In this document: one piece after another, positions 7,727-14,134 of the stretch
How positions within the stretch are numbered: the first letter of the stretch is position 1
Layout: every line of letters starts with the position of its first letter
Source: Salinisphaera sp. UBA1666
Lineage (GTDB): Bacteria; Pseudomonadota; Gammaproteobacteria; Nevskiales; Salinisphaeraceae
Reading direction: 5' to 3'
Length of the DNA: 15,274 bases
Assembly: GCA_002320455.1 (NCBI GenBank)
Contig: DCKU01000190.1
Span: 15,981 to 31,254, forward strand
Translations under genes and position numbers: made by a program
Notes under the pieces: generated by a model
What the model was told of the DNA's origin: nothing
The model's database searches: none
Seen by the model: the letters and a program-made list of their open reading frames with translations, nothing else

Positions 7727-9571
7727 ATGGCACAAGAAATCAAAGTCCCCGATATCGGCGATTTCGACGCGGTCGAGATCATCGAAGTGCTGGTCGCCGA
7801 GGGCGATACGGTCGAAAAAGAACAGCCGCTGATCACGCTGGAATCCGACAAGGCGACACTCGAAGTGCCCTCCACCGTCGCCGGCAAGATCACCGAGCTC
7901 AAAGTCGCCGAAGGCGATACCGTCTCCGAAGGCGATGTGATCGCCATGGTCGAGGCGGCCGATGAGGCAGAAGCATCCGAGGCCAAGGACGCCGAGGACG
8001 ACAAGCCCGCGCCCAAGGCCGACGACGCAAAAGACAACGACAAGGCCAAGGCCGAAGACCAGTCGAGCGACAAGTCCGATGCGCCCCGCGGCGCGGACCG
8101 CCCCGCTGCCAACAACGACAAGTCGGACGTCGAGGCTAAGGCCACCACGCCCGCCAACGACGATCATGACTACGACTGTGACGTGCTGGTGCTGGGCTCC
8201 GGCCCGGGCGGCTACACCGCGGCCTTCCGCGCGGCCGACATGGGCCTCAACGTCACGCTGGTCGAGCGCCACAACGTCCTGGGCGGCGTGTGCCTCAACG
8301 TAGGCTGCATCCCCTCTAAGGCCTTACTCCACTCGGCCAAGGTTATCGAAGACGCGGCCAACATGGCCAGCCACGGGGTCACCTTCGGCAAGCCGGAAAT
8401 CGATCTCGCCAAGCTGCTGGACTACAAGCAGTCCGTTATCGATCAGCTCACCGGCGGCCTGAAATCCATGGCCTCCAAGCGCCAGGTCAACGTCGTCACC
8501 GGGACCGGCACGTTCACCGACGACCACACGCTGGCTCTCGAAGGCAACGACGACACGAGCCAGATCACCTTCAACAAGGCCATCATCTCGGTCGGCTCCG
8601 AGCCCGTCATGCTGCCCGGCTGGCCCGAAGACGAGCGCATCTGGACCTCGGCCGAAGCCCTGTCTCCGGATGAACTGCCCGGCTCACTGCTGGTGGTCGG
8701 CGGCGGCATCATCGGCTGCGAAATCGCCAACGTCTATGCCGCGCACGGCACCGACGTCGACGTCGTCGAAATGACCGAATCCCTCATTCCCGGCGCCGAC
8801 AAGGACCTCATCAAGCCGCTCACCAAGCGCATGAAGGCCCGCTGCAACAACATCTGGACGTCCACAAAGGTCACAGGCCTGGAAGCCGGCGACAAGCTGA
8901 AGGCGAGCTTCGAAGGCAAGGACGCGCCGGAGAATAAAGACTATGACCGCGTCCTGGTCGCCATCGGCCGCAAGCCCAACGGCGCCAAGATCGGCGCCGA
9001 CAAGGCTGGCGTAGAAGTCAACGAACGCGGCTTCATCCCCGTCGACAAGCAGTGCCGCACCAACGTCGAGCACATTTTCGCCATCGGCGACGTCTCGGGC
9101 GAGCCCCAGCTGGCCCACCGCGCCACGCATCAGGGCAAGGTTGCGGCCGAGTGTTGTGCCGGTGAAAAAGCCGCCTTCGACGCCAAGGTCATCCCCTCCG
9201 TGGTCTATACCGACCCGGAAGTCGCTTGGACCGGCGTCACCGAAACCCAGGCCAAGGCCGAGGGCATCGAATACACCAAGAGCGCCTTCCCCTGGGCCGC
9301 CAACGGCCGCGCCATCGGCCTGGACGCCACCGACGGCAACACCAAGCTAATCTTCGGCACCGACGGCCGCATCATCGGCGCCGGCGCCGTCGGCCCCGGC
9401 GCCGGCGATCTCATCGCCGAAACATGCCTCGCCATCGAAATGGGCGCCGACACGCACGACATCGGGCTCACGATTCACCCGCACCCGACGCTGGCCGAAA
9501 CGGTCGGCATGGCCGCCGAAGCCGAAGCCGGAACACTCACGGATCTGTATATCCCGAAGAAGAAAAAGTAG
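7727..9571 (+). CDS. lpdA: Dihydrolipoamide dehydrogenase (E3) with N-terminal lipoyl domain
   Basis: FAD-dependent E3 of the pyruvate dehydrogenase complex: reoxidises dihydrolipoyl arms and reduces NAD+. The 614 residues read as a lipoyl domain (2-77, lipoyl K42), a long Ala/Lys/Asp linker (78-146), and a full flavoprotein disulfide reductase. Key motifs are the FAD-binding GSGPGGYTAA (157-166), the redox disulfide C189/C194 in GGVCLNVGCIPSK, the NAD-binding GGGIIGCE (325-332), the second FAD motif FAIGDV (451-456), and the catalytic H586/E591 in HPHPTLAE. E3 with its own lipoyl domain is known in Neisseria and some other proteobacteria. The lipoyl domain is nearly identical to AceF domain 1. 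A modest AAGGT (7711-7715) lies 11 nt upstream. The gene is separated from aceF by the toxin-antitoxin pair and ends at a terminator. Confidence 0.96.
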   Translation: MAQEIKVPDIGDFDAVEIIEVLVAEGDTVEKEQPLITLESDKATLEVPSTVAGKITELKVAEGDTVSEGDVIAMVEAADEAEASEAKDAEDDKPAPKADDAKDNDKAKAEDQSSDKSDAPRGADRPAANNDKSDVEAKATTPANDDHDYDCDVLVLGSGPGGYTAAFRAADMGLNVTLVERHNVLGGVCLNVGCIPSKALLHSAKVIEDAANMASHGVTFGKPEIDLAKLLDYKQSVIDQLTGGLKSMASKRQVNVVTGTGTFTDDHTLALEGNDDTSQITFNKAIISVGSEPVMLPGWPEDERIWTSAEALSPDELPGSLLVVGGGIIGCEIANVYAAHGTDVDVVEMTESLIPGADKDLIKPLTKRMKARCNNIWTSTKVTGLEAGDKLKASFEGKDAPENKDYDRVLVAIGRKPNGAKIGADKAGVEVNERGFIPVDKQCRTNVEHIFAIGDVSGEPQLAHRATHQGKVAAECCAGEKAAFDAKVIPSVVYTDPEVAWTGVTETQAKAEGIEYTKSAFPWAANGRAIGLDATDGNTKLIFGTDGRIIGAGAVGPGAGDLIAETCLAIEMGADTHDIGLTIHPHPTLAETVGMAAEAEAGTLTDLYIPKKKK

Positions 9572-9595
9572 CGGTAAGACAATCCGTTACGATTG

Positions 9596-9621
9596 AGGCC
9601 GGCTTTACGCCGGCCTTTTTT
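9596..9621 (+). terminator. Rho-independent terminator after lpdA
   Basis: An 8-bp perfect stem (AGGCCGGC at 9596-9603, GCCGGCCT at 9609-9616) with a 5-nt loop is followed by T residues through 9621. It closes the pyruvate dehydrogenase cluster and marks the left edge of the accessory islet. Confidence 0.92.
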
Positions 9622-9699
9622 ATGCGTGGTCTGATTTACAGAGTGTGGGCGATTGCCTATTGTCAATCTAAAGGTATCTAAGACACTTGAGATGCGGAC

Positions 9700-9960
9700 G
9701 TGTGTCCACTTGCCAATATCCACCCTGGCGATGTGTTGCTGAAAGAATTTCTAAAGCCCATGCAGCTCAGCCAAACAAAGCTAGCAATTGAGATTGGCGT
9801 ACCGCCGCGGCAGATTAATGAAATTGTGCGGGGAAAACGGTCTGTATCTGTGGATACCGCAATACGCTTGTCTCGTTACTTTGATACCAGTGAGAAATTT
9901 TGGATGAGGCTCCAAGCAGATCACGATTTAGAGGAAGCGCGTCGGCACGAGACCGGTTGA
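9700..9960 (+). CDS. HigA-family antitoxin / XRE-type regulator, copy 1
   Basis: An 86-residue helix-turn-helix protein of the HigA antitoxin type. The NIHPGDVLLKEFLKPMQLSQ opening (6-25) is diagnostic, followed by the DNA-binding helices (TKLAIEIGVPPRQINEIVRG, 26-45), KRSVSVDTAIRLSRYF and SEKFWMRLQADHDLE. HigA proteins normally follow and neutralise a HigB RNase toxin and repress the operon. Here no HigB reading frame lies upstream; only 78 bp separate the lpdA terminator from this start. Start codon is GTG, with a weak GAG-type RBS. It may be an orphan regulator acting on the downstream genes, or a remnant of a lost toxin-antitoxin pair. The family is clear; the partner is unknown. Confidence 0.85.
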   Translation: MCPLANIHPGDVLLKEFLKPMQLSQTKLAIEIGVPPRQINEIVRGKRSVSVDTAIRLSRYFDTSEKFWMRLQADHDLEEARRHETG

Positions 9961-9975
9961 GAGCAATAAATACGG

Positions 9976-9990
9976 ATACTGTCCCCGGAT
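9976..9990 (+). repeat. RAYT-associated repeat, copy A
   Basis: ATACTGTCCCCGGAT, identical over 15 bp to 10313-10327, and sharing the TACTGTCCCCG core with the ends of the transposase element. It is non-coding and lies 16 bp after the stop of the first HigA-like gene. Confidence 0.7.
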
Positions 9991-10036
9991 GCGCTATTGT
10001 CGATTGAAGGAGATCCAAGGCACTTGAGAGGCAGAC

Positions 10037-10297
10037 GTGGTTCGACTTGCGAATATTCACCCTGGCGAAGTGCTGCGGGAAGAGTTCCTAAGGCCGAACC
10101 AGCTCAGTCAGACGAAGCTAGCGAATGTGATTGATGTACCGCTGCGGCGAATCAACGAAATCGTTCTGGGAAAACGACCTGTGTCGGCAGATACCGCAAT
10201 ACGCTTGGCTGGTCATTTCGGTACGAGCGAGAAATTCTGGATGGGGCTTCAAGCGGACTACGATTTAGAAGAAGCACATCAGCACGAAGCCGCTTGA
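10037..10297 (+). CDS. HigA-family antitoxin / XRE-type regulator, copy 2
   Basis: A second 86-residue HigA-type protein, about 70% identical to the one upstream (counted by eye). It has the same order of motifs: NIHPGEVLREEFLRPNQLSQ (6-25), a helix-turn-helix with VPLRRINEIVLGKR, and SEKFWMGLQADYDLEEAH. It starts at GTG, with GAGAGG (10026-10031) 5 nt upstream, a better RBS than copy 1. No toxin gene lies next to it. It sits 36 bp before the large nuclease-like gene, and its TGA stop is in the same frame as that gene with no further stop between. The likely role is repressor or neutraliser of that neighbour, but this is inference from position. Confidence 0.85.
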   Translation: MVRLANIHPGEVLREEFLRPNQLSQTKLANVIDVPLRRINEIVLGKRPVSADTAIRLAGHFGTSEKFWMGLQADYDLEEAHQHEAA

Positions 10298-10311
10298 AGT
10301 TGGAAGATAAT

Positions 10312-10327
10312 TATACTGTCCCCGGAT
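10312..10327 (+). repeat. RAYT-associated repeat, copy B, directly before the nuclease-like gene
   Basis: TATACTGTCCCCGGAT ends 6 bp before the ATG of the large gene, so it takes the place where a ribosome-binding site would be. Bases 10312-10326 are the exact reverse complement of 12584-12598 on the far side of that gene. It contains TATACT, which resembles a -10 element. Confidence 0.7.
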
Positions 10328-10333
10328 ATCCCA

Positions 10334-12532
10334 ATGCTTGAAATCAATCTAGATAAAGAAACGCTGGAAAACACGCTCGCAACACTTTCTAAGACGTCTT
10401 TCGATGACGTATGTCGAGTTTTATTAGAAGACTATTTCCAACTAGATGTTGTGAACGTGGATCGTCAAGGAGATGGCGGCGCTGATTGGATCGTGATTCC
10501 AGAAGATGGTGGACGTCGAACTTTCGTCGCTCAAGCGACTGTTCAGGATAGTAAGTGGAAGGATAAATGCCTTCGCGATGCCGAAAAAGCCATATCAAAC
10601 TACGGATGCGGCAGATATATTTTCCTCACTTCACGGCGCCACTACAGCACCTCGTTTCTCGACGTCGAAAATGACATAGCAACAAAATATTCTGTGCCGG
10701 CTACAGCTCTAGGTGCAGTAGAAATAGCAGACATTTTAATATCGAAAAATTTGGCCGAACGTGCATTCGCTGCTGCTGGAATGAAAAGCACTACCGATTC
10801 CCAACGGCCCAGCTATCGCGAGCAGCAATTTTTAAGTGCTTTATCTTTATCAAATGCCGCAACGGATCTGCGCGAGCAGGTCTACGATGACGCAATAATC
10901 TACGTGCTTTCAGATAACACAGAATTAGAACGATCAGCACTCAAAGGTCACGTTGTCGAGGTATTGCAGTGTGGCGAGCATCGCGAGCTACGAATCAATG
11001 CAAGAATAGACTCATTAATGACCCGTGGAATAATTTTAAAACCTACGGGAGAATCATTTTTGTCGCTAAGCGCAAAAGCCAGAAAATCAATAGATTTGGC
11101 GCGACAGTCGTATAACTCTAACTTTGAAGATTTAAAATCGGTCGTAAGCAGCATACTTTCCAGATACGACTGCGCCCTGGAAAACGATAGCGATATAAGT
11201 GATATAGCTACATTCGCATCGCGTGCAATGATCAAACAAACGCTTTCACAGACTGAGCAGTCTGGTCTTGATCTCAATATTAATGTCTTGAATAGGCAAA
11301 TTGGTGAACCTGAATCAGATCTAGCAAATGTCTTCACGAAAAATAACGTTAATGCCGATCTCTCGCGCGAGATTTCCATTCAGATCGCTGAAGCAACTAG
11401 GTCACACCCTCTAGTTATCCGGCTTTCTCACGAATTACTGCATTTCGCGATTGAAGGCATCAATTCTGCTTATAACATTCGTGGTCTAGGCGTAGCGTCA
11501 TGGAACGACACTTGCCCTCTGATAGACGCATCAGTCGCAATTCCCTTTATATGCTCTAAATTAACAAAGCCGTCAGAAGGACGTTTTTCTCGGGGCGCAA
11601 TCGCTAGTATTGACCGGTTGCAAAAAGTTGGCGCGAAAATTCATATTCCGCGCGACTATTTAAATGAAGCTGCTGTACATCTTCTACATGCTATAGATTA
11701 CTGCAGAAGTTTCGACGATAATTTCGCTGACGTTTTAATATCTTCTCCAAATGGATACGTTTCACACTATTACACTTTGAAAAAATCAGATTCTTCGACC
11801 GTTCCAAATCGACTAATCGACTTTATTACTACAATATCGCCTTCAATAAAGACAGCCAGTCCAGATCATATCGTTCGCCAGATTATGAACGATTTAGAAA
11901 GCCGGTTTCGCTCGTACTCGATTGAGAAAATTTATTTAGAAGACGTCGACGAAGCGGCTTGGGAAGATATCTCTACCGCATACCGAGCAAATATAGGATT
12001 TTCTCAACCGAGAGAAAATATACTAGTGGATCATGACGTCAGAACGATATCTTGGATGAGTCAGAGAGCTCACCGCGGCGAGCACGGCACTTTATGTGTC
12101 ACGTGGGATGGCTCTTTCATAAAGACCATGCGAGATCGACATGAATCGGGTTGGGCGGTGACTCCTCATCAGATAGCGGATTTGATTACGGTTGGAGAGC
12201 GGTTACAACAAAGATCGTTACTAGGTGTTGTGCACGAGCTGGCAGCGGTGCAGACAAAAGACTCAGATTTTGTTGGTGCGTTGCTTGATAACGTAATCAA
12301 ATATACGAGGGATGGCGTATTAGATTGGCAAGTTGTGGAAGAGCTGTCGCAAATACGCTCACAACTCCACGAGCACTCTCAGCGTTATGGTCCACCAGAC
12401 AATCAGTACTTAGAAAAAGTAGAAAAAGATTTTTGGGAACGACATGGCATTGATCCTAGAAAGGAACACGACGCGACTCATATAACACGGGAACAAATCA
12501 ACGACGCTCTAAATAGCCAAGCTCCAAGATAA
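10334..12532 (+). CDS. Unrecognised 732-residue protein: putative PD-(D/E)XK-like N-terminus and PIN-like C-terminus
   Basis: I do not recognise the family as a whole. Residues 1-150 read like a divergent restriction-type fold: a helix (SFDDVCRVLLEDYF, 22-35), GDGGAD with D51, a strand with Q67-A-T (FVAQAT, 64-69), then KWKDK (74-78), which could supply a relocated catalytic lysine. Residues 160-300 are helical with a winged-helix-like character (LKGHVVEVL, MTRGIILK, LSLSAKAR). In the C-terminal half, acidic residues are spaced as in PIN nucleases: D398 (PLIDASVAIPFI), E445 (YLNEAAVHLL), D568 (ILVDHDVRTISW) and D592 (LCVTWDGSF). A charged tail ends at 732. Codons are AT-richer (AAA, TTA, ATA common) than in the flanking core genes, suggesting transfer. 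No Shine-Dalgarno precedes the ATG. Neighbours are two HigA-type genes and a RAYT transposase. An antiviral or toxic nuclease is the best guess; only the open frame is certain. Confidence 0.6.
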   Translation: MLEINLDKETLENTLATLSKTSFDDVCRVLLEDYFQLDVVNVDRQGDGGADWIVIPEDGGRRTFVAQATVQDSKWKDKCLRDAEKAISNYGCGRYIFLTSRRHYSTSFLDVENDIATKYSVPATALGAVEIADILISKNLAERAFAAAGMKSTTDSQRPSYREQQFLSALSLSNAATDLREQVYDDAIIYVLSDNTELERSALKGHVVEVLQCGEHRELRINARIDSLMTRGIILKPTGESFLSLSAKARKSIDLARQSYNSNFEDLKSVVSSILSRYDCALENDSDISDIATFASRAMIKQTLSQTEQSGLDLNINVLNRQIGEPESDLANVFTKNNVNADLSREISIQIAEATRSHPLVIRLSHELLHFAIEGINSAYNIRGLGVASWNDTCPLIDASVAIPFICSKLTKPSEGRFSRGAIASIDRLQKVGAKIHIPRDYLNEAAVHLLHAIDYCRSFDDNFADVLISSPNGYVSHYYTLKKSDSSTVPNRLIDFITTISPSIKTASPDHIVRQIMNDLESRFRSYSIEKIYLEDVDEAAWEDISTAYRANIGFSQPRENILVDHDVRTISWMSQRAHRGEHGTLCVTWDGSFIKTMRDRHESGWAVTPHQIADLITVGERLQQRSLLGVVHELAAVQTKDSDFVGALLDNVIKYTRDGVLDWQVVEELSQIRSQLHEHSQRYGPPDNQYLEKVEKDFWERHGIDPRKEHDATHITREQINDALNSQAPR

Positions 12533-12563
12533 ATCTAAGTAAAACGGAATAATGCCATATTTT

Positions 12564-12604
12564 AGGGCTCCGGGGACAAGGGCTCCGGGGACAGTATACT
12601 TATC
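12564..12604. repeat. Tandem 15-bp repeat plus RAYT-element left end
   Basis: AGGGCTCCGGGGACA occurs twice head to tail (12564-12578 and 12579-12593), and the second copy runs into GTATACTTA. Bases 12586-12602 are the exact reverse complement of 13314-13330 beyond the transposase. Bases 12584-12598 are the exact reverse complement of 10312-10326 before the nuclease-like gene. This block is therefore shared as a boundary by both genes. Confidence 0.8.
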
Positions 12605-12616
12605 TAAACTTCGAGC

Positions 12617-13276
12617 TCACTGATTCGGCTTCGGCCCCGGTTTTTGGCGACGCAGCGTGCGTCCAAGTTTCCGCTCGGCGCGATCGATAAATGCCTCGTC
12701 GCCGAGGGGTCGGCCGGTTCGTAGGTGCTGTTCCACCAAGTCGTTATCGGTCTCGGAAATGCCGGAGGCGAGATAAGACGCCCAGTCGTCGGTGAGGTCA
12801 GGCGAGGCAGCGAGCTTGATGTTTGCGTCTGCTGTCTTTTTTAGATGGGTGTGCGCGCTCGACCATGGCCAATCTAGCGGGTCGGTGACCATATCGGCCG
12901 CTATTGGGTTGAGCTCGACGTAGCGGGTGGCCGCCCACAAATGCGCGTCGTCCATGGGGTAGGAGTGGAAGCGCTCCTGCCAGAGATGGCCGCGCCAGTT
13001 TTCGCGAAAGTTGATATAGCGGGTGTATCTGCGATGGGCTTCGCCCAGCGCCGCTCGTAAGCCGTCTTGGTGGGTGGGCGTCAGGATGAAATGCACGTGG
13101 TTCGGCATCAGGCAGTAGGCGATGATGCGCGTGTCTGCTTTTTGGGCGAACTCGTCGACCAGGTGGAGATAGAAGCGGTAGTCGTCGTCTTCGAAAAAGA
13201 CAGGCTGGCGGCGGTTGCCGCGCTGGGTGACGTGGTGAGGCGTTTCGGGCAGGACGATGCGGGCGAGGCGGGCCAT
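12617..13276 (-). CDS. REP-associated tyrosine transposase (IS200-like, Y1 family)
   Basis: A 219-residue HUH endonuclease of the RAYT type, which nicks and joins single-stranded DNA at REP-like repeats. Signature: LPETPHHVTQRGNRRQPVFF (9-28), the metal-binding HUH motif H60-V-H62 in CLMPNHVHFIL, GHLWQERFHSYPMD (97-110), the presumed catalytic Y119 in ATRYVELNP, and DWPWSSAHTH (135-144). A C-terminal extension with RTGRPLGDEAFIDRAERKLG and a Lys/Arg/Pro-rich end is typical of longer RAYTs. The frame is intact, so the enzyme may be active. A TATAAT-like sequence reads on the minus strand at 13307-13312 upstream. The neighbouring TCCGGGGACAGTATA repeats are its likely substrates. Confidence 0.92.
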   Translation of the reverse strand: MARLARIVLPETPHHVTQRGNRRQPVFFEDDDYRFYLHLVDEFAQKADTRIIAYCLMPNHVHFILTPTHQDGLRAALGEAHRRYTRYINFRENWRGHLWQERFHSYPMDDAHLWAATRYVELNPIAADMVTDPLDWPWSSAHTHLKKTADANIKLAASPDLTDDWASYLASGISETDNDLVEQHLRTGRPLGDEAFIDRAERKLGRTLRRQKPGPKPNQ

Positions 13277-13313
13277 TGGAGTCAGGTGCTTTAATCTGCT
13301 GAATATATTATAT

Positions 13314-13330
13314 TAAGTATACTGTCCCCG
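13314..13330 (+). repeat. RAYT-element right end
   Basis: TAAGTATACTGTCCCCG is the exact inverted copy of 12586-12602 and belongs to the same repeat family as 9976-9990 and 10312-10327. It closes the accessory islet on the right. Confidence 0.75.
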
Positions 13331-13410
13331 AAAAGATATGGTCGATCGACAGGAGTCAGGGCGATGGTGGGCGTGTCCCGACTTGACAGCCTGGCAGCAG
13401 GCGCGCACGG

Positions 13411-13923
13411 ATGGCGTTAGGCATTGTTTCGCCTGTGAGGTTTGCCGTGAATTTGCTGAAAGCCGGGAGTGTCGGTCTGATCGGCGCACTATTCATCTTC
13501 GTGGTCATGTTCATCGGGGTGAACGTGACGGGCATGGCGCCGTTTAATCTTTCGCCGTCGGCGGCTTTTCTGGCTGCGCTAGGGATTGCGCCCAAGCCGC
13601 TCGCACTGTTGGTGCATTTTGGCTACGGCTTTGTCTGGGCCGTGATCCTCTACGCGATCTTTGGTGCTCGGGCGACCATCAGCAAGGCTGTTGGCCTGGC
13701 GGTGGTGCAATGGTTGCTGTTGATGCTCGTCTACGGGCCGACCATCGGCTGGGGGTTTTTCGGCATCGGTGCGGGCGGACATGATTTGCCGACGGATGCG
13801 CCGCTCTATTTGGGCGCCAGCGTGAAATACGTTCTGCTCACGCTCGTGCTGCATCTAATCTATGGCTTGATCAACGGCGCACTCATTCCGCGCTGGACAC
13901 GTCCGATGCCACAGCGGCGATAG
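13411..13923 (+). CDS. Four-helix integral membrane protein of unknown function
   Basis: A 170-residue hydrophobic protein that I do not recognise. Four membrane segments are apparent: about 20-40 (VGLIGALFIFVVMFIGVNV), 61-83 (LALLVHFGYGFVWAVILYAI), 92-118 (VGLAVVQWLLLMLVYG with a following GWGFFGIGAGG) and 136-157 (YVLLTLVLHLIYGLINGALI). Histidines lie in segment 2 (VHFGYG) and segment 4 (LHLIYG); their repeated aromatic context suggests a shared packing or ligand role. The ATG at 13411 has no good RBS. A GTG at 13447 (residue 13) is preceded by GTGAGG and would give a slightly shorter product that begins MNLLKAGSVG, so it may be the true start. High GC matches the chromosome rather than the islet. 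Confidence 0.7.
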   Translation: MALGIVSPVRFAVNLLKAGSVGLIGALFIFVVMFIGVNVTGMAPFNLSPSAAFLAALGIAPKPLALLVHFGYGFVWAVILYAIFGARATISKAVGLAVVQWLLLMLVYGPTIGWGFFGIGAGGHDLPTDAPLYLGASVKYVLLTLVLHLIYGLINGALIPRWTRPMPQRR

Positions 13924-14134
13924 TTCTAACGGAACACGGAGTATCGGCGTCGACAGTGCAGAACTCTGAGATATAGACCACGGCCTTATCTCGCCGGCTG
14001 CGCCTATTTTCAGCGTTGGTTACAAACATTTTTCGCTGATTCTGCCGTCTAGGAATTCCGCGCTCGATGCGCTCGTCTTGCCGCTCGATGTATTACCGTG
14101 CGCCGGCGTGCCTTCGTTCTTGCAGCCAATCGTT

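Larger units (their letters stand above)
9657..10327 (+). repeat. Tandem duplication, 337-bp period, each unit with one HigA-like gene and one repeat motif
   Basis: Unit 1 (about 9657-9993) and unit 2 (about 9994-10330) both start at CTATTGTC, share a CACTTGAGA leader, carry a GTG-initiated antitoxin gene, and end with ATACTGTCCCCGGAT (9976-9990 and 10313-10327). Leader, start codon and end motif are all offset by exactly 337 bp. The coding parts are clearly diverged (roughly 70% protein identity by eye), so the duplication is not recent. Confidence 0.75.
12586..13330 (-). mobile_element. RAYT transposase unit bracketed by 17-bp perfect inverted repeats
   Basis: The 17-bp ends, CGGGGACAGTATACTTA (12586-12602) and its reverse complement (13314-13330), enclose only the REP-associated tyrosine transposase gene. 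RAYT enzymes act on palindromic or repeated REP-type sequences through single-strand Y1 chemistry rather than as classical cut-and-paste elements, so these repeats are more likely recognition sites than DDE-type terminal repeats. No target-site duplication was recognised. Confidence 0.6.

Noticed and set aside
5255..7960. Three-fold DNA repeat suggesting a repeat array
   Set aside because: Explained by three homologous lipoyl domains in AceF and LpdA.
9622..9699. Possible HigB toxin remnant before the first HigA-like gene
   Set aside because: Only a 19-codon reading (MRGLIYRVWA...) is present and shows no HigB motif; the space is also far too short.
9657..10330. CRISPR-like repetition
   Set aside because: Only two long, diverged units that contain genes; no short regularly spaced repeats.
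10389..11379. Minus-strand frames within the nuclease-like gene
   Set aside because: Short, motif-free, and contradicted by a single uninterrupted 732-codon plus-strand frame.
13067..13294. Small plus-strand frame opposite the RAYT gene
   Set aside because: Antisense shadow of a well-supported transposase.
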